DNA of 60,212 nt from CAZIKF01 sp964539825. GTDB taxonomy: Bacteria; Muiribacteriota; UBA6191. The stretch is from the NCBI GenBank assembly GCA_964539825.1, contig CAZIKF010000030.1, positions 1 to 60,212 on the forward strand, read 5' to 3'. A program made the position numbers and the translations under genes. The notes below the pieces were generated by a model. That model saw nothing but the letters and a program-made list of their open reading frames with translations, was not told the DNA's origin and did no database searches. How positions within the stretch are numbered: the first letter of the stretch is position 1; the number at the start of each line of letters is the position of its first letter. Positions 7,733 through 14,966 of the stretch are shown in pieces.

Positions 7733-8725
7733 TTGAGTGTATAGAAATCTAAGATCTGGATCAAGCCCGGGGCTAGAAGAAATGGATTCTGGAAGGCTTG
7801 CTGCGATCCTAGACAGCTTCCTTATATAGTTATCCAAGTCATGGCCAGGTCCCCAAACACTTTCCGGGTCGGGCAACTCTTCACCTTCTTCCCACTGGTC
7901 CACCACTTCCTTGATTTTTTCCCAGGACTCAAGTGCCTCAACCGGATGGGCCTCGGCAGTATTATCTAGCATATTGTTCGTCCCGGGGATTAGAAAGCGA
8001 TATCCAGAACTACCAACTAGCTTAAGATTCTTACCAAAGTGGTGATAGCCGGTAAGGAATGAAGGCGGCAGCCAGGTGACAAAATCCCACTTTGCTGCGA
8101 CTCGAATATAAGGAAGATTTTTCCACTTTCTGGCCCCTGACCTATTCGTGATACGAAATTGACCAAAGGAAACAACTTCTTCAAGCGGATAACCCGCCTT
8201 AAAAAGATGCATAGCCAAAACTACAGCGATAGACCCTCCCATGGAATGTCCGGTGATGATTAAATCATGTTCAGGATTTAACTTTGGAATCACTCTTCCC
8301 ATAACTTCCCTGGCTGCCAGATTGACCCCTTTATGGACATAGATGTCGAGCGCTGGGTCATATACCCGTCTAATGTTGATATCTATCCATGCGTTCATGA
8401 GATTAGCTGTCCATCGAAAGGACAAATACTGACGTTGGTTTGCTGGATCGGGGACATAAATATAACGAACTTTATACTTAGGTGTTTGATCTACCCAGGC
8501 TCCTGGATATTTCTCCTCGATTTCTTCAACACTGGAGTTGGTATAGGAATTCATGGTCTGCATCGCTACCATCCGCTCGAAAAAGCCGCGGTCCAATAAG
8601 TCGGATTGATCCTCTACCGTAAAAGTCCTGGAACTAAGAACAAGTAGCATCAAAATAGAAGTCAAGATGCCAGGCCTGACACAAGTTTCCCCCAGGCTAT
8701 GATTTATGATTCCCGTCACTTTCAT
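7721..8725 (-). CDS. Class 3 lipase-like secreted hydrolase
   Basis: 334 residues with an N-terminal hydrophobic signal segment (about residues 15-32). The nucleophile elbow GHSMGG is at 159-164, with Ser161. The likely acid is Asp214 (AAKWDFVTW), and the likely His is in GYHHFG near 228. This layout fits Lipase_3 enzymes, which hydrolyse triglycerides or similar esters. GGAGGT precedes the ATG. The gene is followed by tetR, and its own promoter region holds two TetR operator candidates, so expression is probably repressed until a signal arrives. The substrate is not known. Confidence 0.8.
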   Translation of the reverse strand: MKVTGIINHSLGETCVRPGILTSILMLLVLSSRTFTVEDQSDLLDRGFFERMVAMQTMNSYTNSSVEEIEEKYPGAWVDQTPKYKVRYIYVPDPANQRQYLSFRWTANLMNAWIDINIRRVYDPALDIYVHKGVNLAAREVMGRVIPKLNPEHDLIITGHSMGGSIAVVLAMHLFKAGYPLEEVVSFGQFRITNRSGARKWKNLPYIRVAAKWDFVTWLPPSFLTGYHHFGKNLKLVGSSGYRFLIPGTNNMLDNTAEAHPVEALESWEKIKEVVDQWEEGEELPDPESVWGPGHDLDNYIRKLSRIAASLPESISSSPGLDPDLRFLYTQVTK

Positions 8726-8865
8726 GAAAAGACCTCCGTTTATTTGCCCTTTCTGGGCTACTTTTACACCCAGCTTTTCAAATTTGGCATACCCGATCGA
8801 TTCCCTTCACAAGTTGTGAATTAAACCTTGCGAAGATCGAATCAGAAAAAATTGAACATTTATTA

Positions 8866-8881
8866 GTAACCGTGTGGTTAC
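8866..8881. promoter_or_regulatory. TetR operator candidate 2
   Basis: GTAACCGTGTGGTTAC, a near-perfect inverted repeat (GTAACC/GGTTAC) in the divergent region between the lipase and the gene at 9001. It is the best symmetric member of the three-site set. Confidence 0.62.
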
Positions 8882-8898
8882 CAAGTGTCAAGGGCTTA

Positions 8899-8914
8899 AT
8901 AACTGATTGGTTAC
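8899..8914. promoter_or_regulatory. TetR operator candidate 3
   Basis: ATAACTGATTGGTTAC, 17 bases beyond candidate 2. It shares the TAAC...TGGTTAC pattern with the other two sites. Paired sites in a divergent region suggest control of both genes. Confidence 0.52.
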
Positions 8915-8931
8915 TTAATTCCTGGTTTTGC

Positions 8932-8966
8932 TTGGAATCCAGACAAACCAAATGCGCCTGGGCATA
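8932..8966 (+). repeat. Possible partial copy of the 127-bp repeat family
   Basis: TTGGAATCCAGACAAACC and the following AAATGCG..GGGCATA match the tail of the repeat at 59326-59455 (GGGAATCCGGGCAATCC, AAATGCG..GGGCAT). The first two thirds of the unit are absent. Short match, so tentative. Confidence 0.4.
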
Positions 8967-9000
8967 AAGTTCCGATCCCCTCAAGGTCGATAGGAAACAC

Positions 9001-9480
9001 ATGAAGGTTTTCTTGTTAAGAACGATTCTTTTGTTTGGTTTCCTACAGATGGCCTTTGCCGTGCATGTTTCAAAGGCCCGGGTTCATGTTCGGGAAAACC
9101 AGGATAGAGCTCAGCTTTCGGTGATTTTACAGATTGCTCAGCTTGAGGTTTTACCTGCTGATCTAACGCTAAATAAAGCCCTGGTAAAGATCATGCAGGT
9201 GGCTTTGAAAAATAGCCTCAGACAGAATTCGCGATTAAAGTACCACCAGAAATTCTCGCATATCTTCATCACCGCTTTGAATAAGTCCGACGAAGAGGAA
9301 GTCCTGGCTTTGTTCTCTAAGACTCCAAGGGTTAAATACCCATCAATACAGTTCTTTCGAAACGAATCCATGGATAGACCGATAGCAGACCGAAGACAAA
9401 AGCTCCCGCCTCGAGATCTTTTTGATCAGTTGGATGCCGAGGAACAGCAAGTCGCCTCCCTATCCTCACTCAAAGAGTAA
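9001..9480 (+). CDS. Secreted protein of unknown function
   Basis: 159 residues with a clear signal peptide (about 1-20, ending MAFA). The mature part is basic and helical and shows no motif I recognise. AGGAAACAC precedes the ATG. The gene diverges from the lipase, and the region between them holds two TetR operator candidates, so it may be co-controlled with the lipase. Its 3' end overlaps that of glyS by 15 bases, tail to tail. Confidence 0.72.
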   Translation: MKVFLLRTILLFGFLQMAFAVHVSKARVHVRENQDRAQLSVILQIAQLEVLPADLTLNKALVKIMQVALKNSLRQNSRLKYHQKFSHIFITALNKSDEEEVLALFSKTPRVKYPSIQFFRNESMDRPIADRRQKLPPRDLFDQLDAEEQQVASLSSLKE

Positions 9481-10782
9481 AGTCCTGAGCCTTTGATCTA
9501 ATCCATCCATTGGAACTCGATGCTGCTCCATGGTGTCTCTTTCCCGAATTGTGACCTGACCATCTTCGAGGGACTCATAATCAAAAGTGACACAAAAAGG
9601 GGTTCCGATTTCATCTTGACGACGATAGCGTTTCCCAATCTGACCAGCAACATCAAATTCCGTGCGAAAACCAGCTCCTCGAAGCCTTTCCTCCAATTCC
9701 TTAGCTTCGGTTCGTAGCTTCTTCACGAGGGGAAAAACTGCAACTTGCACGGGAGCGATCTTCGGAGAAAATCCCAATACCGTTCGATTGTCTTCCTTTC
9801 CATCTTTATCAAGAATCGTCTCTACCCGGTAGGCGCAACAAAGTAGAGCAAGGACGAGCCGATCAGCTCCAATAGAGGTTTCAACTACATGCGGTACATA
9901 CTTTTTCCGGGTCTGCTCATCAAAGTATTTCATGTCTTCACCGGAGAATTGCTCGTGCTGAGATAAATCAAAATCCCCACGGTGATGAATTCCTTCGACT
10001 TCCTGCCACCCGAAAGGGAACTCAACTTCAATATCAAACGCTTTGCGGGCATAGTGAGCAAGTTCACCAGGACCATGCTCTTTCAATCGAATCTTCTGAG
10101 CAGGAATTCCGATGCTCTGAAAGAATTTTTTTCTCACTTCCAGCCATTCATCAAAGTACTTCATTCCATCTTCTGGATCTACGAAATACTGCATTTCCAT
10201 TTGCTCAAATTCCCGCGAACGGAAGGTGAAATTACGCGGAGTGATTTCGTTGCGGAAAGCTTTGCCTATCTGGGCGATTCCCATGGGTAGTTTTTTGCGG
10301 GAACTACGCTGAATTGTTTTGAAATTCGTAAAAATCGCCTGCGCGGTTTCGGGGCGTAGGTAGGCAACTGAGGAACTGTCAGTGCTAGCACCGATTGATG
10401 TCTTCAGCATGAGATTGAACATGCGAGCTTCGGTCAATTCACCCCCGCAGTCAGGACACTTCTGAACTCCACCGAGATGATCCTCTCGAAACCTGGATTT
10501 GCAGGCCTTGCAGTCAATCATGGGATCATTAAAGTTCTCCACATGACCGGATGCTTCCCATACTCTCGGGTGCATGATGATGGCGGCATCTTGACCCACC
10601 ACATCTTCTCTACGAGTCACCATCTCGTCCCACCAAAAACGTTTTACCGCGTTCTTGAGTTCTACTCCGTAGGGTCCATAATCCCAAAATCCATTTATGC
10701 CGCCATAAATCTCACTGGACTGAAAAATGAATCCGCGATGCTTACACATGGAAACCAATTCTTTCATCTCAAACTTAGACAT
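9466..10782 (-). CDS. glyS: Glycyl-tRNA synthetase, dimeric type
   Basis: 438 residues, usual for the single-chain (alpha2) bacterial/eukaryotic-type enzyme that charges tRNA-Gly with glycine. The N-terminus has the typical HRGFIFQSSEIYGGINGFWD. A zinc-site-like pair (CKACKS...CPDCGG) is near residues 93-117. Class II motif 2 (FRNEITPRNFTFRSREF) and motif 3 (ETSIGADRLVLALL) are present, and the C-terminal part is the anticodon-binding domain. AAAGGTGAG precedes the ATG. It is monocistronic as far as I can see. Confidence 0.96.
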   Translation of the reverse strand: MSKFEMKELVSMCKHRGFIFQSSEIYGGINGFWDYGPYGVELKNAVKRFWWDEMVTRREDVVGQDAAIIMHPRVWEASGHVENFNDPMIDCKACKSRFREDHLGGVQKCPDCGGELTEARMFNLMLKTSIGASTDSSSVAYLRPETAQAIFTNFKTIQRSSRKKLPMGIAQIGKAFRNEITPRNFTFRSREFEQMEMQYFVDPEDGMKYFDEWLEVRKKFFQSIGIPAQKIRLKEHGPGELAHYARKAFDIEVEFPFGWQEVEGIHHRGDFDLSQHEQFSGEDMKYFDEQTRKKYVPHVVETSIGADRLVLALLCCAYRVETILDKDGKEDNRTVLGFSPKIAPVQVAVFPLVKKLRTEAKELEERLRGAGFRTEFDVAGQIGKRYRRQDEIGTPFCVTFDYESLEDGQVTIRERDTMEQHRVPMDGLDQRLRTLLFE

Positions 10783-10940
10783 GACTCACCTTTCAACTCC
10801 TCTGCCCAGGCGTAGACCTCCATCTTTCCAGCGCTCAGGCCCCTTGGTTCGCGCAGTTTACCTCAAAGGAACGCGATTTGGTAAGCTGAGATAGTACAAA
10901 GATGTTAATAAAATAGCCGTTTTTGTCCGATACTTTCGAT

Positions 10941-11456
10941 ATGAGGATGCCCATTGCACTCTCGCCATTAAATATCTTACTCATGGTTCTCATGCTGCTC
11001 GCTCCCTATCTTGGGGGAGTTGCAAAGGTATACATGCAGAAAAAAGAGCAGGTGGTGAAGTTAGAACGACTGATGGCCGAAGCAAGACTTCGCGAGAAGG
11101 AGTCTGCAAAAAAGGCCACGCAAAAGTCAGTTCAAAAAGCTGCCGAGGAAAGTGTAGAAATTCCTCCAGTGTCTGATGAAATAGAAGGCATGGTTGAGCT
11201 TCAAACTCCGATACTGGCAAATCAGTCAGTTCCTAAGGGGCAAAAACCGGTAGCTTCTGAACGCCTACATCTTTTTGAGTCGCTGAAAAAATTTGCCAGG
11301 GCCAGGGATTTCAAAAAGGCAGAGGAGACATTCCTGGAGCACCTCGAGTCCAAAGATCTTTCTCCGATGGATTCCCTCTCAAAATATACGCGATTCCAAG
11401 AGATGTTTCAGAAACTCTCTGACGACTACTTATCTTCTTCCAGCAATTCCATATAG
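10941..11456 (+). CDS. Membrane-anchored coiled-coil protein, unknown
   Basis: About 171 residues from the ATG at 10941. The frame is also open from a TTG at 10923. A single membrane segment (about 5-25, LSPLNILLMVLMLLAPYLGG) is followed by a Lys/Glu/Ala-rich coiled coil and a helical C-terminal part. No family is recognised. Neither start has a strong ribosome binding site. The 3' end overlaps the divIVA-like gene by about 30 bases, tail to tail. Confidence 0.62.
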   Translation: MRMPIALSPLNILLMVLMLLAPYLGGVAKVYMQKKEQVVKLERLMAEARLREKESAKKATQKSVQKAAEESVEIPPVSDEIEGMVELQTPILANQSVPKGQKPVASERLHLFESLKKFARARDFKKAEETFLEHLESKDLSPMDSLSKYTRFQEMFQKLSDDYLSSSSNSI

Positions 11457-11872
11457 GATTGAAGAATCACCCTCAGTTCACTCTTCAGCCTGCGCTTTAC
11501 AGTCTTGAAGTTACGAATCTCATCTGTGAGACCCTTTAGCTCCAGGCGAGCATCGTCGAGCATGTTTTCAGCTTTGAGTTCAGACTCCTTAAGTAAAAGG
11601 ATACTTTCTTTCTCGGCACTCTTGCGAATCTGACCAGAGGCTTGATTGGCGGTAGTGAGGGCATCTTTGAGCGCTGTTTCCAAACTAGCCTGCTCTCCAA
11701 ACCTTTCCCTGATTTCACGCAGTTCTTCACGAGCCCTTTTATAGTCCCTGGAAAATTCCTCTTGCTCCCGGGCAACCCGGGTTAAAAATTCTCGGACAGC
11801 AACCTCATCCACGCCGCCGAACTTCCTTTTCGGGAAGACCATATTCTCTATTTCAAGCGGGGTAAGTCGCAT
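11426..11872 (-). CDS. DivIVA-like coiled-coil protein
   Basis: 148 residues. It starts MRLTPLEIENMVFPKRKFGGVDEVAVREFL, the DivIVA N-terminal pattern that binds curved membrane (P-x-D/E-I-x-x-x-x-F). The rest is coiled coil. DivIVA proteins organise cell poles or division sites. It follows yggS and yggT on the same strand with short gaps, the same neighbourhood as in the ylm clusters of many bacteria. This context makes the call firm, although the exact role in this species is unknown. Confidence 0.82.
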   Translation of the reverse strand: MRLTPLEIENMVFPKRKFGGVDEVAVREFLTRVAREQEEFSRDYKRAREELREIRERFGEQASLETALKDALTTANQASGQIRKSAEKESILLLKESELKAENMLDDARLELKGLTDEIRNFKTVKRRLKSELRVILQSYMELLEEDK

Positions 11873-11877
11873 CAGAA

Positions 11878-12147
11878 TTAGCCCCCAAGAAAACTAAACA
11901 ATTGGGATTCGAAAATCTGTAAACCTATGAAGACAAAAATGATGGAAAAATCAAATCCACCCATGGGAGGAATAAGTTGTCGAAAGGGATAACAGAGCGG
12001 TTCTGTTAGATTATAGAGCCATACATGGATATCAAATAAAGAGTCTCCTGGCTCTGAAGGCACCCAGGAAAGGATTACACGGGCCAGTAACAGGTAGTAA
12101 AGAACCTGAAATAAAAGGTGTATTACCGCATTGAGTTCCATAGCCAT
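11878..12147 (-). CDS. yggT: YggT family membrane protein
   Basis: About 89 residues from the ATG at 12147 (MAMELNAVIHLL), chosen because AGGA stands 7 bases before it. The longer frame would overlap yggS. Two hydrophobic segments flank the family motif RVILSWVPSEPGD...YNLTEPLCYPFRQLIPPMGG. YggT proteins are small inner-membrane proteins linked to osmotic tolerance, division and protein insertion. It is second in a yggS-yggT-divIVA operon. Confidence 0.88.
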   Translation of the reverse strand: MAMELNAVIHLLFQVLYYLLLARVILSWVPSEPGDSLFDIHVWLYNLTEPLCYPFRQLIPPMGGFDFSIIFVFIGLQIFESQLFSFLGG

Positions 12148-12151
12148 GTGT

Positions 12152-12826
12152 TTATCCTGAGCGGGGACCAAAAATTGCCCTGCCTACTCTAATCATATTA
12201 CTACCATATTTCATTGCAAGTCGGAAGTCGGAAGACATTCCCATGGAGAGAATTTCCATTTTAAAATACGGTTTCTCCATAAGAACAAGTTTATGAAATA
12301 TTGACTGCATCGTGTCAAATTCTTGGCGAACCTGACCTTCGCCTACCTGCTCCACTGAGGAACCAATACACATAAGTCCTCTAATGGGACAGTATTCACT
12401 CCCGTGCTCTTGCAGTTGAGAACAAAAATCTTCTAGATCCCTTTGTAAAATCCCACCCTTCTGGGATTCTTGTGAGACATTCACCTGTATAAGTGAAGGA
12501 GTCTTAACATCCACTCTCTCGCCCTCTTCTGAAATTTTGAGAAAAAGTTTTAGAGAGTCGAGCGCGTGGAAAAGATGAACCTTACCGACCAGGAGCCGAA
12601 TTTTATTTGATTGTAGTCTACCGACGAAATGCCAGCGAATGGCTAAGTCCTTCAACTGTTCTCTCTTTTGTAAGAATTCCTGAATTCGATTCTCTCCAAA
12701 ATCGTGTATTCCAAGCCCATAAGCTTCTCGAATCCGTTCCGCGGGAAAAGTCTTGCTCACCGCCACAAGAGCTGGAGGGGGGAGGTTTGAGCTGATGGCA
12801 GCCAAAACTTCAGATCTACTATCCAT
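12152..12826 (-). CDS. yggS: PLP-binding protein YggS (PLPHP)
   Basis: About 224 residues from the ATG at 12826. The family signatures are present: VAVSKTFP with the PLP lysine, DFGENRIQE, WHFVGRLQSNK and, near the end, SMGMSSDFRLA...SNMIRVGRAIFG. YggS keeps vitamin B6 and some amino acid pools balanced. No enzyme activity is established. It leads the yggS-yggT-divIVA operon, with 4 bases to yggT. The upstream region has no strong ribosome binding site. Confidence 0.93.
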   Translation of the reverse strand: MDSRSEVLAAISSNLPPPALVAVSKTFPAERIREAYGLGIHDFGENRIQEFLQKREQLKDLAIRWHFVGRLQSNKIRLLVGKVHLFHALDSLKLFLKISEEGERVDVKTPSLIQVNVSQESQKGGILQRDLEDFCSQLQEHGSEYCPIRGLMCIGSSVEQVGEGQVRQEFDTMQSIFHKLVLMEKPYFKMEILSMGMSSDFRLAMKYGSNMIRVGRAIFGPRSG

Positions 12827-12993
12827 ATAAAGAAGTATATACTCAAAATGAAGTGTTTTGGCTGGATTCCCGGGTAAATAAGCCTGGTGGATCAATCTGG
12901 TATAATGAAACCCCAGTTTTAGAGGTGGTTCGGCGCGTTTCTGTCAAGCAGACTCAGTCTATTACCGATACAACTTCTGAAGGAAATTCATTG

Positions 12994-13581
12994 ATGAAGG
13001 CATTGCTTGCTACCCTGACCATCTGCTGTGCTCTGGGCACGCTGCTTACAGGCTGTTCAGATCCGGCCGAAGAGAACCCGCGATTGGCCTACCTGGTTGG
13101 CTATTCTCTCCTCGACGAGAGGTTTCAAACTTCGACACGACTGGATCTCACCGCGGACATCCTCAATAACACGGGGGAAGATCTAAAGATGGCTCAACTT
13201 GTCGTCACGGATATGGAAGGAACCTCCTACACACTGGACTACGAGACCATTCCCAGGAACCATCAGGAAGGTCGGTATAACGCAATCCCACTCAAAGCCC
13301 CAATCGCGAACAAGGAACTGGGTGGAAATCCAGGAGTCGAATTTCGCTCCCCCGGGGATTTACATTTCCTCTTTCATGTCGCGTTTGAGTCCGCAATGAT
13401 TCGCTTTCGAAACAGTGATGGACTCCAGGAGTTTGAAGTTAAGGATCTAAAAAACATCGTGGAACAATCCCGCAAAGAAACGATTGCCTGGATGCAGAAA
13501 GAATACGAAGAGCGGGAAAAAACTCTGAAGGACCTCCAGGAAAAGGCTCAAAAAGTCATCGACGATCGCAAGAGTCGATAG
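12994..13581 (+). CDS. Lipoprotein of unknown function
   Basis: About 195 residues from the ATG at 12994 behind GAAGGAAA. The signal peptide ends in a lipobox, LLTGC, so the protein is lipid-anchored. The middle part looks like a beta-rich domain (LTADILNNTGEDLKMAQLVVTD). The C-terminal 50 residues form a Lys/Glu-rich helix. No family is recognised. The last bases of the gene are copied in inverted orientation at 13707-13738. Confidence 0.75.
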   Translation: MKALLATLTICCALGTLLTGCSDPAEENPRLAYLVGYSLLDERFQTSTRLDLTADILNNTGEDLKMAQLVVTDMEGTSYTLDYETIPRNHQEGRYNAIPLKAPIANKELGGNPGVEFRSPGDLHFLFHVAFESAMIRFRNSDGLQEFEVKDLKNIVEQSRKETIAWMQKEYEEREKTLKDLQEKAQKVIDDRKSR

Positions 13582-13738
13582 CAGAAGCTTACGGCTGCTT
13601 GTCTATCCATGAACGCAATCTAGGGAAAGATCCCTCTTCGAAGGTAGAACAACTACCTCCTCATCACGATATTCCCCTTTATCACGTCCCTGAATACCCA
13701 ATCAAACCGTAAGCTTCTGCTATCGCCTCTTGCGATCG
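13563..13738. repeat. 33-bp inverted repeat flanking a repeat unit
   Basis: The lipoprotein gene's 3' end plus downstream bases (13563-13594, core CGATAGCAGAAGCTTACGG) is repeated inverted at 13707-13738 (CCGTAAGCTTCTGCTATCG). There is a single mismatch over about 32 bp. Between the arms lies one copy of the 55-bp repeat unit. This could be a mobile cassette, an invertible segment or a local assembly artefact. Confidence 0.65.
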
Positions 13739-14008
13739 CGCAAAGCTTGCCTCAATGACAAACCTCACGCACCGAATCTAAATCCTTGATCACAGCCTTA
13801 GGGAAAGATCCCTCTTCGAAGGTAGAACAACTACCTCCTCATCACGATATTCCNNNNNNNNNNNNNNNNNNNNNNNNNNNNNNNNNNNNNNNNNNNNNNN
13901 NNNNNNNNNNNNNNNNNNNNNNNNNNNNNNNNNNNNNNNNNNNNNNNNNNNNNAAAGATCCCTCTTCGAAGGTAGAACAACTACCTCCTCATCACGATAT
14001 TCCCCTTT
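13621..14008. repeat. 55-bp repeat units around an assembly gap
   Basis: The unit beginning AGGGAAAGATCCCTCTTCGA and ending CACGATATTCCCC occurs at about 13621-13677, 13800-13853 and 13954-14008. The last two copies flank the run of 100 N. The unit holds two small hairpins (AGGG/CCCT and GGTAG/CTACC). Both strands are open through it, but I see no reason to call it coding. Further copies may be hidden in the gap. Confidence 0.7.
13854..13953. other. Assembly gap (100 N)
   Basis: Exactly 100 N, a conventional gap size. It is bounded on both sides by the same repeat unit, so the true length is unknown. Confidence 0.98.
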
Positions 14009-14056
14009 TGGTGGGGGATTTTCTTCTTTTCTTGATGATGCTAGATTGGACCTTGT

Positions 14057-14893
14057 ATGCGTGTTGAGAAGAAGTCACTTGTAGTGGATGGGGTTCGGCT
14101 TGCCTTTGAGGAGTATGGGACTGGCGAGGTGATCTTATTTCTTCATGGTTTTGGAGCTTCGTCCTATTCCTGGCGCCCTGTTGCCAGATCAATCGCTGAA
14201 CAATGGGGAAAGAGGTGCATTTGCCTTGACCTTATGGGATTCGGTGAATCCGATAAGCCGGTACATGAGAAATATACCATTGACCGGCATGCCAGTCTCA
14301 TCACTCATTTTCTTCAAAGTTTAGAGATTTCTTCCCTTTCTCTTGCCGGACACTCCTACGGCGGTGGCGTGAGTCTCGTTCTTCTCCACAGACATGATGC
14401 GGGTAAAACTCCATTTCAGATCCAGAATCTGATTCTGGTCTCCTCTCCTTGTTTTCCAATGCCCACACCCGATTTTATAAAACTCCTCTCCATACCCCTT
14501 CTCCCTCGCCTGTTACTCAAAATCATTCCTTCAAGAACAGTGGTATTCAGGGCCATCACCTATGACCTCCCAGAGCTTAAAAGATCCTCCGCTACGGTTA
14601 CCGAATATGCTGAATGTATGAAAAAAAAGGGAGCCCATCGGGCGTTGATTAACTCTGCAAAGCATATCTCTCCACCTAATCTTGAGGAGATTGTTTTGTG
14701 GTACTCTAAAATCTCTATCCCCGTTCTCCTATTATGGGGAAATCGGGACCTATTGATTCCATTAAAGATTGGAAAACGTTTAAACAAGGAGATTCCCCAC
14801 TCTGAGCTTCAAATCATAGCGGACTGTGGTCATATACCGCAGGAACAGTATCCTGACATCACGACAAACTTAATCTCTAATTTCGTCTCTTGA
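14057..14893 (+). CDS. Alpha/beta hydrolase
   Basis: 278 residues, full length for the fold. The oxyanion loop is HGFGASSYSW, and the nucleophile elbow AGHSYGG is near residues 96-102. The acid is in WGNRDLLIP near 230, and the His in CGHIPQEQ near 257. All catalytic residues are there. It has no signal peptide, so it is cytoplasmic. The substrate cannot be told. It stands in line with the C25 protease gene 73 bases downstream. Confidence 0.85.
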   Translation: MRVEKKSLVVDGVRLAFEEYGTGEVILFLHGFGASSYSWRPVARSIAEQWGKRCICLDLMGFGESDKPVHEKYTIDRHASLITHFLQSLEISSLSLAGHSYGGGVSLVLLHRHDAGKTPFQIQNLILVSSPCFPMPTPDFIKLLSIPLLPRLLLKIIPSRTVVFRAITYDLPELKRSSATVTEYAECMKKKGAHRALINSAKHISPPNLEEIVLWYSKISIPVLLLWGNRDLLIPLKIGKRLNKEIPHSELQIIADCGHIPQEQYPDITTNLISNFVS

Positions 14894-14966
14894 CAGAATT
14901 TAAAAATCCATTAGAGTTTTGGGATCGTTTTGATCTCAAGTTCAAAACTAATATAAAGGACACACC

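Noticed and set aside
13786..14067. Open frame across the N gap
   Set aside because: It exists only because N is read as unknown residues; the repeats on both sides show no coding signal.
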